A stretch of 64,000 nt of DNA from an uncultured Lachnospiraceae bacterium (lineage in GTDB: Bacteria; Bacillota; Clostridia; Lachnospirales; Lachnospiraceae): positions 15,103-79,102 of the forward strand of contig CAJTJY010000020.1 of the NCBI GenBank assembly GCA_910576975.1, given 5' to 3'. The notes under the pieces are model-generated. The model was not told the origin of the DNA, ran no database searches, and saw only the letters and a list, made by a program, of their open reading frames with translations. A program made the translations under genes and the position numbers. Shown one piece after another: positions 1 through 8,078 of the stretch (positions are counted from its first letter, which is position 1; each line of letters begins with the position of its first letter).

Positions 1-33
1 TCTTTGCTCTTTTGCGCGGCAGGAGCTTTATGT

Positions 34-1215
34 TTATTGTTTTTTGCGTCCAATATAACGATTTACTAAAGATTCGATTCGCTCATAAGGATCTAGCAAA
101 TCGCTGATAGAGAGGTCATGGTTCAGGGTATCAATAATGTATGCAATATATTTGCTCATATCACAGTTAATATAATAGGGCTTGCTCAAAAGTTCCGGGG
201 TCTGGTAGGTAAGGTTGGTGGTTACCACTTTGTAGATAATGCCGTCGGCTACGGCCTTGTCAAATTTTGCCAGGCCGTCGGTAAATAACCCGAACGTGGC
301 GACCACGAAAATCCGGCGCGCTTTGCGCTTTTTTAATTCCGTGGCAACATCGATCATGCTATCCCCGGAGGAAATCATATCGTCAATGATCAGCACGTCC
401 TTGCCTTCCACGGAGGAGCCCAAAAATTCATGTGCTACGATAGGGTTTCGTCCGTCCACGATTTTGCTGTAATCTCTGCGTTTGTAGAACATTCCGATAT
501 CAAGCCCAAGTACGTTGGCAAGGTATACGGCACGGTTGGTTCCGCCCTCGTCAGGGCTGATAACCATCATATGGTTGCTGTCGATCTGCAGGTCGTCCAC
601 TTCTTGCAGGATGCTTTTGATAAATTGATAGGCAGGCTGGACTGTTTCAAAACCATTCAGAGGAATAGCGTTTTGTACCCGGGGATCATGAGCGTCAAAG
701 GTAATGATGTTGTCCACGCCCATCCGCGTCAATTCCTGTAGGGCGAGAGCGCAGTCTAAGGATTCTCTAGAGGTGCGCTTATGCTGGCGGCTTTCGTATA
801 AAAATGGCATAAGCACGGTAATTCTTCGTGCTTTTCCGCCTACGGCAGCGATGATGCGTTTCAGATCCTGGTAATGGTCGTCTGGAGACATATGATTCTC
901 ATGTCCGCATACGGTGTAGGTCATGCTGTAATTGGTTACATCCACCATCATATATAGGTCGAATCCACGAACAGATTCGTTGATAATGCCCTTTGCTTCG
1001 CCGCTTCCAAAACGGGGGGTGGAGCAGTTCACCAGATAGGTGTTTTTATGATATCCCTCAAAGGCAATATCGTTTACGTGCTTATGCTCCCGCTCGCTGC
1101 GGAACTGCACCAGATACTTGTCCACCTTCTCTCCCATCGCACGGCAGCTTTCTAGGGAAATCACGCCTAGAGAACCAGCAGGGATAGTTTCATAATTTTT
1201 TTCGTTGCGCTGCAT
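34..1215 (-). CDS. prs: Ribose-phosphate pyrophosphokinase, long divergent form
   Basis: Predicted to make PRPP from ribose 5-phosphate and ATP in the cytoplasm, for nucleotide, His and Trp synthesis. The C-terminal half shows a phosphoribosyltransferase-type PRPP loop (VLIIDDMISSGDS) and a VISPDEGGTNRA segment that matches the flexible region of Prs. At 393 aa it is longer than the usual ~315 aa enzyme; the N-terminal half carries extra sequence and a SRQHKR motif. The start was set at ATG 1215 because a GGAGG lies 8 nt upstream (1224-1228); an upstream ATG at 1266 has no such site. It follows the dnaC-like gene by 83 bp on the same strand. The family is clear. Whether this is the main PRPP synthase or a paralogue cannot be told from the window. 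Confidence 0.88.
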   Translation of the reverse strand: MQRNEKNYETIPAGSLGVISLESCRAMGEKVDKYLVQFRSEREHKHVNDIAFEGYHKNTYLVNCSTPRFGSGEAKGIINESVRGFDLYMMVDVTNYSMTYTVCGHENHMSPDDHYQDLKRIIAAVGGKARRITVLMPFLYESRQHKRTSRESLDCALALQELTRMGVDNIITFDAHDPRVQNAIPLNGFETVQPAYQFIKSILQEVDDLQIDSNHMMVISPDEGGTNRAVYLANVLGLDIGMFYKRRDYSKIVDGRNPIVAHEFLGSSVEGKDVLIIDDMISSGDSMIDVATELKKRKARRIFVVATFGLFTDGLAKFDKAVADGIIYKVVTTNLTYQTPELLSKPYYINCDMSKYIAYIIDTLNHDLSISDLLDPYERIESLVNRYIGRKKQ

Positions 1216-1298
1216 CGTAATATCCTCCATATATAGTGAAAATGTTTTGGTGTTCTTACTAAACATAGATTACAAAGCCCCAAAAATTATAGCATTCC

Positions 1299-2300
1299 TT
1301 AGAAGTCTTGGCAAGGCTGTCTTTTGAGTTTTTTCTGGATACGAATGTCATTTCCAAACAGCTTGATCATCTTATAGTTGCTGGAAATTCTGGAAAAAGT
1401 GCGTTCTGAGTAGAGGTCGGCAAGCTGTCCAAGAGACAGGTTGGTGGAAATGATAGTGGATTTTCGCCGTAATATCCGCTCATTGAGGCAGAGAAAGAGC
1501 TGGGAGACGGTAAAAGCATTGGACAATTCCGTTCCCAGGTCGTCAATGATCAGAAGGTCACATTCAAAGATATTCTGATAATCTTCATTTGCGTCCCGTT
1601 CTCTATTGAATACGCTTTTCTCGAAAATCTGGAACAGGGAGGAGGCAGTAAAATAAATCACAGAATGGCTGGTGTCAAGAAGTTCTTTTGCCACGCAATT
1701 TGACAAGTACGTCTTTCCGATTCCAGTGTCTCCATAAAAAAACAGGTTGTGAAACTCAGTGTCAAAGGTTTTGACAAATTCCAAACAGCTTTTTACGGCG
1801 TTTTTTATAGTGGCAAGACTGGTCAGGCCTGTGGAGGGGTTGATCTGGTCTTGTGAATAATAATCGTAGGAAAAATTCTGAAAATTTTCGATGTCCAAGA
1901 TCTGCCGGATATTGGACTGCGTATAGACGAGGTCAATGGCAGCCTGACGGAAACAATGACATTTCTGACTACCAATATAGCCAGTATCTTTGCAGTCTGG
2001 GCAGTCATAAGGAGGCTCGAAATAATTATCCGGATATCCATGAAAGGCTAGAAGCTGTTTTTTTTCAAGAGACAGTTCCTTGAGCTTGCGGCGTAGTTCT
2101 GACATTGCCGTTTCGTCCCCGTCTATTAGCTTTTTTGCCTGCGCTATTGACAGGGACGAAATGGAATCATCAATCTTTGCAAGCTGTGGCAATTTCCCAT
2201 AGACATTCCGCATTCGTTCCATCACGATATGCTGATTTTCTAATTGCTTTGCCTCATAGCGGCGCTGCAGGATGTTGTATTGGGCGTTGTTTAAAGCCAT
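1299..2300 (-). CDS. DnaC/DnaI-like AAA+ helicase-loader ATPase
   Basis: An AAA+ ATPase of the DnaC/DnaI/IstB type, expected to load the replicative helicase. The Walker A motif is GDTGIGKT and the Walker B region is LLIIDDLGTE; a C-terminal arginine-finger region (SERTFSRI) is also present. The N-terminal part has a cysteine cluster (CPDCKDTG and a following KCHC) that resembles the zinc-binding domain of DnaI. Length is 333 aa, close to DnaI. The Shine-Dalgarno GGAGG at 2306-2310 overlaps the intergenic gap after the dnaD-like gene, which ends at 2311, so the two are co-transcribed. Pairing with DnaD supports a primosome role. An IstB transposition helper is unlikely because no IS21 transposase is nearby. 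Confidence 0.85.
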   Translation of the reverse strand: MALNNAQYNILQRRYEAKQLENQHIVMERMRNVYGKLPQLAKIDDSISSLSIAQAKKLIDGDETAMSELRRKLKELSLEKKQLLAFHGYPDNYFEPPYDCPDCKDTGYIGSQKCHCFRQAAIDLVYTQSNIRQILDIENFQNFSYDYYSQDQINPSTGLTSLATIKNAVKSCLEFVKTFDTEFHNLFFYGDTGIGKTYLSNCVAKELLDTSHSVIYFTASSLFQIFEKSVFNRERDANEDYQNIFECDLLIIDDLGTELSNAFTVSQLFLCLNERILRRKSTIISTNLSLGQLADLYSERTFSRISSNYKMIKLFGNDIRIQKKLKRQPCQDF

Positions 2301-2310
2301 AGATGCCTCC

Positions 2311-3363
2311 TTAATGTACGGCGTTTAATAATTCTGCTTCCAATTGTTCCATATTGTAAGTGCGCTGTGGAAAGCTATTGAAACGGCTGGCAGCAGAAGT
2401 CTTAGCGGCAGCTTTTTTTAAGGCGGTCGTGCGTATGCGTTCCGTTTCTTTGGAGGCGTGGTATGCCTCGTCTGCTTTTTGAATATCTGCAGGCGTCTTA
2501 ATATTCTGGCGCTTCCAGCTGGCAAGGATCCGGTCCGTGTATTCAAAATTAGGCTGGTGGATGGCAAGGATGGTACGGCTGCACGCTTCGATGATCATAT
2601 CCTGTGCGAAACCATATTCCTTACGCCATTTGTCTATGTAATTCAACTCTGCCGTTATCAGGTTGCGCCCCTTTATCCCCAGGGCTTTTAAAACGGCATA
2701 GTGAAGCTTGGTGTGCGTTCTGGTGTTGCGCTTTGCTTGCTCTACGGTGCAGATGTTCTCCGCTTTCCAATTGAGCGCTACTTTGTCCATGTAGTGCAGG
2801 CTGGAATGTCCTCCTGCAATACAGTATTCTAAGAGGTAAACGATTAAGTCAGCAGACAGGGCAAGATCGTCATACCAGGAAAGCAATGTCTGGATGTCTG
2901 TGTGGGTTAACGGCCTTGTCAGATAGCTCTCTGCGACAAACATTAATTCCCGTACTTCTTCTTTCTCCTGGAAAGCTTTCATCTCGGCTGAAGAATAAGA
3001 TTTCTTCCGGGCCGGCTGTGGTGAGGCTTTCTTTAGTGGAACGGAGTCGTCTTCCCTGGGGGCAGATTGCGACTCAAGAAAATAAATTCCTGCAATCGAA
3101 TCATTTTGTCCGTATTCTAGTTGAAGCAGGTTCATTTTTTCCCAATATTTTAAAGCGCGCTGAATATCTTTCTCCGTATGGTTGAATTTGTCCGCCGCTC
3201 TGGAAATGGAAAAACTGCAGTCCGGGGAGTTCATACAGCGAAGCAGATATAAATAAATTTTTACGAATTCACCATTGGCGTTCGTCATATATTCATCAAT
3301 GAAGCGGTTGGAAATCGCCGTAGTAGAATTATCATTATCTTTGTGTAAAGTAATCTCTGTCAT
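2311..3363 (-). CDS. DnaD-like primosome protein
   Basis: A replication-initiation protein of the DnaD/DnaB (Firmicutes) family. The N-terminal ~110 residues look like a winged-helix domain (MTNANGEFVKIYLYLLRC is typical of DnaD N-termini). The C-terminal half has the DnaB_2 type signature, with YIDKW at the centre and an ILASWKRQNIKT segment near the end. In Bacillus, DnaD helps DnaA and DnaB remodel the origin and recruit the DnaI-helicase complex. Start ATG 3363 was chosen because GGGAGG lies 5-10 nt upstream; this gives 350 aa. An extended -10 promoter (minus strand, 3406-3411) and a DnaA-box cluster lie upstream, so control by DnaA is possible. The linker is rich in Ala and charged residues. 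Confidence 0.88.
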   Translation of the reverse strand: MTEITLHKDNDNSTTAISNRFIDEYMTNANGEFVKIYLYLLRCMNSPDCSFSISRAADKFNHTEKDIQRALKYWEKMNLLQLEYGQNDSIAGIYFLESQSAPREDDSVPLKKASPQPARKKSYSSAEMKAFQEKEEVRELMFVAESYLTRPLTHTDIQTLLSWYDDLALSADLIVYLLEYCIAGGHSSLHYMDKVALNWKAENICTVEQAKRNTRTHTKLHYAVLKALGIKGRNLITAELNYIDKWRKEYGFAQDMIIEACSRTILAIHQPNFEYTDRILASWKRQNIKTPADIQKADEAYHASKETERIRTTALKKAAAKTSAASRFNSFPQRTYNMEQLEAELLNAVH

Positions 3364-3405
3364 AACATCCTCCCTAGAAAAATCGAATACCTTTATGTGG
3401 CTTAA

Positions 3406-3434
3406 AGTATAGCACATTAATCTGGAAATGAGAA
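3406..3434 (-). promoter_or_regulatory. Promoter of the dnaD-dnaC-like operon
   Basis: On the minus strand there is a TATACT -10 at 3411-3406 preceded by TGC (extended -10), 43 nt before the dnaD start codon. The -35 17 bp away (TTCTCA) is weak. The first DnaA boxes begin about 55 bp further upstream. Confidence 0.55.
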
Positions 3435-3489
3435 GTGAAATTTTTCCTTGGATCCCAGTAAAATCAAGGGATTGCGCAATTGTTAAGAT

Positions 3490-3663
3490 TGTGGATAATG
3501 TGGATAATCGAGTGGAAAGATGTTATGGTAACGAGTAAAATGCCTTGTATTCGGCGAAAATATGCCAAAAATGAGAAGATGTGGATAATCACTTTATGTA
3601 AACTTAAAAATCCACACTCCTTGAGGTTAGTTATCCCCAATGGAATGTGGATAATGTGGATAA
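3490..3663. promoter_or_regulatory. DnaA-box cluster (five perfect TGTGGATAA sites)
   Basis: Five exact copies of the DnaA box TGTGGATAA (complement TTATCCACA) lie at 3490-3498, 3499-3507, 3580-3588, 3646-3654 and 3655-3663, all in the same orientation. The first two and the last two are directly abutting tandem pairs. A one-mismatch copy in the opposite orientation (TTATCCCCA) is at 3631-3639, and TTATCAACA occurs at 3717-3725 inside murC. The cluster fills the gap between the dnaD-like gene and murC. It could be an origin, a DnaA-titrating or regulatory cluster, or an operator of the dnaD operon. The boxes are seen directly; their function is inferred. Confidence 0.85.
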
Positions 3664-5055
3664 CTACTTTCCTAGAAGGTGTTCTCCTACTTGGACAATG
3701 TCTCCAGCGCCCATAGTTATCAACAAATCGCCGTTTATACAATTTTTTATTAAAAAGTTTTCAATTTCGTCAAAAGATGGAAAATAATAACAATTACAGC
3801 CTAAATTTTGTAACTCTTTTTGTAGATCTGCAGAGCTGATCCCGATGGTATTTTGTTCTCTTGCCGCATAGATATCTGCCAGTACTACCAGATCTGCGGC
3901 CGAGAGAGCTTGGGCAAATTCCTTTAGAAATGCTTTAGTCCGGGAATAAGTATGGGGTTGGAATACGCAGACGATGCGATGTTTGCCGCAGTTTTTGGCA
4001 GCCAAAAGAGTGGCGGCTATCTCGGTAGGATGGTGCGCATAATCGTCCACGATGGTGATCCCGCCTAAGCTTCCTTTGTGTTCGAAGCGTCTTGCAGGTG
4101 CCCCAAAGCAGGAAAGGGCTGTCTGTATTGAGCGGAAAGGAAGCTTCAATTCCAGGGCCAGGGCGGATGCTGCAACTGCATTGAGTACGTTATGCTCCCC
4201 AGGCACGTTGAGAGAGATGGTTCCGATAGTGGTACCTTGCTGCATTAGCGTGAAGTTTGCGCAGCCTTCTGTATTAAAAGCAATATTATCCGCATAATAT
4301 GAATCAGAAGGAGTCAAGCCATAGGTAAGAACCTGGCAATTCAAACTTTCTGTAATCTTTTGGTGATCGGGGATTTCCCCGTTTATGATTACCGTGCCCT
4401 GAGGGGGAACGTTTTCGGCAAACCTGCAAAATGAGCGGCGAATATCTGCGAGATCTTTAAAAAAGTCCATATGGTCTTCTTCTATGTTCAGTATCAGAGC
4501 ATATTTTGGATAAAAGTTCAAAAAACTGTTGGTATATTCGCAGGCTTCTGTTAAAAAGTACTGTGACTCGCCTACCCGGATATTGCCATCAATGGATTTT
4601 AATATGCCTCCTACAGAAACGGTCGGATCGCAGCAGGCTTCTAAAAGTATCTGCGTGATCATGGAAGTGGTAGTGGTTTTGCCGTGCGTGCCAGCTACGG
4701 CGATCGACTGCTGGTAATTGTTCATGATTTGACCGAGCAGTTCTGCGCGGGTCAATGTTGGAATCTGCTGATCTTTCGCAGCTTTTAATTCTGGATTATC
4801 GGGATGGATCGCTGCAGTATATACGATGGCGTCCGTGTCTTTTCTTATGTTGGAAGCGCGCTGCCCATAGTAAATATCAGCGCCAAGCCCAGTCAGCTTC
4901 TGGGTGAGTTCAGATTCCCTGGAATCTGAGCCAGAGATGCGGAATCCTTCCTTTAAAAGGATTTCGGCAAGCCCGCTCATGCTGATTCCGCCGATACCGA
5001 TAAAATGAAGGTGAATTGGCTCTTTGAAATTAATTTTATAAACATTTTTATACAT
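3664..5055 (-). CDS. murC: UDP-N-acetylmuramate--L-alanine ligase MurC
   Basis: Cytoplasmic Mur ligase that adds L-alanine to UDP-MurNAc, the first amino acid of the peptidoglycan stem peptide. The N-terminal motif HFIGIGGISMSGLA is the MurC Rossmann loop for the uridine nucleotide. The ATP loop GTHGKTTTT, the central domain around ILNIEEDHMDFF, and the C-terminal DDYAHHPTEI motif are all present. Length is 463 aa, normal for the family. It is on the minus strand; its stop abuts the last DnaA box. A candidate promoter, TGG plus TATAAA (minus strand, 5098-5093), lies about 40 bp upstream of the start. It is not obviously part of a division cluster here. Confidence 0.96.
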   Translation of the reverse strand: MYKNVYKINFKEPIHLHFIGIGGISMSGLAEILLKEGFRISGSDSRESELTQKLTGLGADIYYGQRASNIRKDTDAIVYTAAIHPDNPELKAAKDQQIPTLTRAELLGQIMNNYQQSIAVAGTHGKTTTTSMITQILLEACCDPTVSVGGILKSIDGNIRVGESQYFLTEACEYTNSFLNFYPKYALILNIEEDHMDFFKDLADIRRSFCRFAENVPPQGTVIINGEIPDHQKITESLNCQVLTYGLTPSDSYYADNIAFNTEGCANFTLMQQGTTIGTISLNVPGEHNVLNAVAASALALELKLPFRSIQTALSCFGAPARRFEHKGSLGGITIVDDYAHHPTEIAATLLAAKNCGKHRIVCVFQPHTYSRTKAFLKEFAQALSAADLVVLADIYAAREQNTIGISSADLQKELQNLGCNCYYFPSFDEIENFLIKNCINGDLLITMGAGDIVQVGEHLLGK

Positions 5056-5226
5056 ATATTTTACCTGTCCAATCTTCTTTGATTAATTTTATTTTATACC
5101 AAGGAAGGGCATTTTGCAAATTGAATTTTTTCGTAATAACCAGGTAATATGTCTTGTGCAAAGTGACAAAATTATCTATTTTTAAGCAAAAAAATTGTGA
5201 AATATGTGTACTAAATGATTCTTATG

Positions 5227-5235
5227 TGCTATAAT
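5227..5235 (+). promoter_or_regulatory. Extended -10 promoter of glgCD
   Basis: TGCTATAAT (TGn plus perfect TATAAT at 5230-5235), 45 bp before the glgC start. No convincing -35 hexamer is present, as is common with extended -10 promoters. Confidence 0.6.
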
Positions 5236-5279
5236 AGGAGGCGTAAGAAACAAGAATATATTGACGAGAGGTGAGAGAC

Positions 5280-6554
5280 ATGATTCGTAAAGAAATGATA
5301 GCCATGCTTTTGGCAGGGGGCCAGGGCAGCAGACTTGGGGTGTTGACTTCTGATGTTGCCAAACCTGCGGTAGCGTTTGGCGGTAAATATCGGATTATTG
5401 ATTTTCCGTTAAGCAACTGTGTGAATTCAGGGATAGATACAGTAGGCGTGCTGACGCAGTATCAGCCGTTGCGGCTGAATACCCATATCGGGATCGGCAT
5501 CCCCTGGGATCTGGACCGCAATAATGGCGGAGTGACGGTGTTGCCCCCATATGAGAAGAGTGACAATAGTGAATGGTATACAGGTACTGCGAATGCGATT
5601 TATCAAAACCTGAATTACATTGACAGTTATGATCCAGAATATGTACTGATACTTTCAGGAGATCATATCTATAAGATGAATTATGAAGTGATGCTGGATT
5701 TCCATAAGGAAAATAATGCGGATGTCACTATTGCAGCCATGCCGGTTCCATGGGAGGAGGCCAGCCGTTTCGGTCTCGTAATCACAGACGAGAATAAGCA
5801 GATCACGGAATTTGAAGAGAAGCCTGCGAATCCCAGAAGCAATCTTGCTTCCATGGGTATTTACATTTTCAACTGGAGTATCTTGAGGGAGGCTCTAGTG
5901 ACCATGTCAGAACAGAGTAATTGTGACTTTGGTAAACATATCATCCCTTACTGCAGGGAGAACGGCAGGCGCTTGTTTGCCTATGAGTACAATGGATATT
6001 GGAAAGATGTTGGAACTTTAGGATCTTATTGGGAAGCAAATATGGAGCTGATAGATCTGATTCCAGAGTTCAACCTCTATGAAGAGTATTGGAAGATTTA
6101 TACTAAGAGCGAAATTATCGAACCGCAGTATATTGCAGAGGATGCTGTGACAGAGCGATGCATTATCGGAGAAGGAACAGAGATTTACGGCAAGGTGTAT
6201 GGCTCGGTAATCGGCGCAGGCGTCGTGATTGGCAAGAACACGGTAGTGCGTGACTCCATTATTATGCAGAATACGGTGATTGGCGATAACGTGAATATCA
6301 CGAAAGCGATCGTGGCAGAGAATGTCAAGATTGGCGACAATGTGGAACTTGGCGTGGGCGAGGAGGCAGATAACAAGCTGAACAAGAGCGTATACTCCTT
6401 TGGCCTGGTAACCATCGGTGAGAATTCCGAGATACCATCAGGTGTTAAAATAGGTAAAAATACAGCAATTTCCGGTAAGACAGAGAAAGAGGATTATCCG
6501 GATGGCCTTTTGGCAGGCGGCGAATCAATCATTAAGGCAGGTGACAGAGTATGA
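5280..6554 (+). CDS. glgC: Glucose-1-phosphate adenylyltransferase, catalytic subunit GlgC
   Basis: Makes ADP-glucose from glucose 1-phosphate and ATP, the committed step of glycogen synthesis. The nucleotidyltransferase loop AMLLAGGQGSRLG, the SGDHIYKMNY segment with the catalytic aspartate, and the FEEKP sugar-binding motif are visible. The C-terminal third is a left-handed beta-helix of I/V-G hexapeptide repeats. The ATG at 5280 has GAGAGGTG 7 nt upstream; a GTG at 5271 would overlap that site, so 424 aa is preferred. The last 4 bases overlap glgD (ATGA), so the two are translationally coupled. Genes for phosphoglucomutase (36.7 kb) and a GH13 enzyme (48.3 kb) also in this window fit glucan metabolism. 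Glycogen synthase is not in the window. Confidence 0.96.
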   Translation: MIRKEMIAMLLAGGQGSRLGVLTSDVAKPAVAFGGKYRIIDFPLSNCVNSGIDTVGVLTQYQPLRLNTHIGIGIPWDLDRNNGGVTVLPPYEKSDNSEWYTGTANAIYQNLNYIDSYDPEYVLILSGDHIYKMNYEVMLDFHKENNADVTIAAMPVPWEEASRFGLVITDENKQITEFEEKPANPRSNLASMGIYIFNWSILREALVTMSEQSNCDFGKHIIPYCRENGRRLFAYEYNGYWKDVGTLGSYWEANMELIDLIPEFNLYEEYWKIYTKSEIIEPQYIAEDAVTERCIIGEGTEIYGKVYGSVIGAGVVIGKNTVVRDSIIMQNTVIGDNVNITKAIVAENVKIGDNVELGVGEEADNKLNKSVYSFGLVTIGENSEIPSGVKIGKNTAISGKTEKEDYPDGLLAGGESIIKAGDRV

Positions 6555-7666
6555 AGGCATTAGGTATTATATTAGCAGGCGGAAATAACAGCAAGATGCA
6601 GGAGCTTTCCAACAAGAGAGCCATTGCAGCCATGCCGGTGGGCGGAAGTTTTCGCTGTATTGATTTTGCACTCAGCAACATGAGTAATTCACATATTCAG
6701 AAAGTGGCGATTTTAACGCAGTATAATGCAAGAAGCCTCAATGAACATCTGAGTTCTTCCAAATGGTGGGATTTCGGAAGAAAGCAGGGCGGCTTATATG
6801 TATTTAATCCCACAGTTACTTCAGATAACGCATGGTGGTACCGGGGAACGGCAGACGCCATGTACAGGAACCTTGATTTCTTGAAAAAGAGCCATGAACC
6901 TTATGTAATTATTGCAGCTGGAGATTGTGTCTATAAAATGGATTACAATAAGCTGTTGGAGTACCATATCGAGAAGAAGTCAGATATTACGATTGTCTGC
7001 AAGGACATGCCAGTGGGTGAGGACGTCAGCCGCTTTGGCGTGATCAGGATGAATGAAGATTCAAGAATTGTGGAATTTGAAGAAAAACCCATGGTTGCTC
7101 AGTCTAATACGATTTCTGCCGGAATTTATGTGCTGCGCAGAAGACAGCTTATTGAAATGCTGGAGCGTTGCGCAGAAGAAAACCGTTATGATTTTGTTAC
7201 GGATATTCTGATTCGTTATAAGAATATGAAACGTATATTTGGCTATAAGCTGGATGCATACTGGAACAATATCTCTACAGTGGAATCTTACTACCGCACG
7301 AACATGGATTTCTTAAAACCTGAAGTTCGAAACTATTTCAGGGATGAGCCAAGGATTTATTCTAAGGTTGACGATCTTCCTCCGGCAAAATATAATGTGG
7401 GTTCGGATGTGCGCAACAGCTTGGTGTCCAGCGGTTGCATTATTAACAGCAAAGTGGAGAATTCTATTTTATTTAAGAAAGTATTCGTAGGCAAAAATTG
7501 TGTCATTAAGAATTCTATTATTTTGAATGATGTATATATCGGTGACAATACTCATATAGAGAATTGTATTGTTGAGAGCCGGGACACGCTGCGTGCCAAT
7601 ACCTTTTTCAGCGGCGGCGATGGAATCAAAGTAGTGTATGAGCACAATGAGAGATATGTGATTTAA
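6551..7666 (+). CDS. glgD: GlgD, regulatory subunit of ADP-glucose pyrophosphorylase
   Basis: Paralogue of GlgC that, in Firmicutes, forms a heterotetramer with GlgC and modulates its activity. The N-terminal loop is degenerate (LAGGNNSKMQELS instead of GGQGSRL), as expected for a subunit with weak or no catalysis, while FEEKP is kept. It is 371 aa, shorter than GlgC, with a shorter beta-helix tail. It starts within the glgC stop by an ATGA overlap. The non-catalytic role is known for the family; here it is inferred from the altered loop. Confidence 0.93.
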   Translation: MKALGIILAGGNNSKMQELSNKRAIAAMPVGGSFRCIDFALSNMSNSHIQKVAILTQYNARSLNEHLSSSKWWDFGRKQGGLYVFNPTVTSDNAWWYRGTADAMYRNLDFLKKSHEPYVIIAAGDCVYKMDYNKLLEYHIEKKSDITIVCKDMPVGEDVSRFGVIRMNEDSRIVEFEEKPMVAQSNTISAGIYVLRRRQLIEMLERCAEENRYDFVTDILIRYKNMKRIFGYKLDAYWNNISTVESYYRTNMDFLKPEVRNYFRDEPRIYSKVDDLPPAKYNVGSDVRNSLVSSGCIINSKVENSILFKKVFVGKNCVIKNSIILNDVYIGDNTHIENCIVESRDTLRANTFFSGGDGIKVVYEHNERYVI

Positions 7667-7727
7667 ACTCACAGAGGATAAAACTGTTCTTAAGAAATAG
7701 GAAGATATATAAAGGGGGCAGAGATTT

Positions 7728-7994
7728 ATGCAGATAACAGATGTGAGGATCCGTAAAGTTGAAAAAGAAGGAAAAATGCGGGCGGTGGTATCCATCACCA
7801 TTGATGAAGAGTTTGTGGTACATGATATTAAAGTGATTGAAGGAGAGAAAGGCCTTTTTATCGCTATGCCAAGCAGAAGAGCGGCGGACGGGGAATATCG
7901 TGATATTGCCCATCCTATTAATTCACAGACACGGGAAAGCATCCAGCGGATGATATTGGATAAGTATCAGGAAGAAATCGGTATGGAAGCATAA
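7728..7994 (+). CDS. spoVG: SpoVG, RNA-binding regulator
   Basis: Small nucleic-acid-binding regulator (88 aa) conserved in Firmicutes, linked to sporulation, septation and gene expression. The start MQITDVRIRKV and the block FVVHDIKVIEGEKGLFIAMPS are diagnostic. A strong GGGGG site precedes the ATG. It sits 61 bp after glgD; a sigma-H-like -35 (AGAGGATAA, 7673-7681) lies in the gap but a matching -10 at the right distance is not convincing. A perfect terminator follows. Confidence 0.96.
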   Translation: MQITDVRIRKVEKEGKMRAVVSITIDEEFVVHDIKVIEGEKGLFIAMPSRRAADGEYRDIAHPINSQTRESIQRMILDKYQEEIGMEA

Positions 7995-8041
7995 GTTATG
8001 AAAAAGCGAGAGGGCATTGATTGCCTGGGGATAGAGTAAAG

Positions 8042-8078
8042 AAAACAAGGTTCCGGCAGCGCCGGAACCTTGTTTTTT
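8042..8078. terminator. Bidirectional Rho-independent terminator
   Basis: A perfect 16 bp stem (8042-8057 with 8061-8076) and a 3 nt loop. It has an A-run on the left and a T-run on the right, so it can stop both spoVG and the converging minus-strand gene that ends at 8077. Confidence 0.93.

Noticed and set aside
7673..7698. Sigma-H promoter for spoVG
   Set aside because: The -35 matches (AGAGGATAA) but the possible -10 has a mismatch and the spacing is about 9 nt instead of 11-12.
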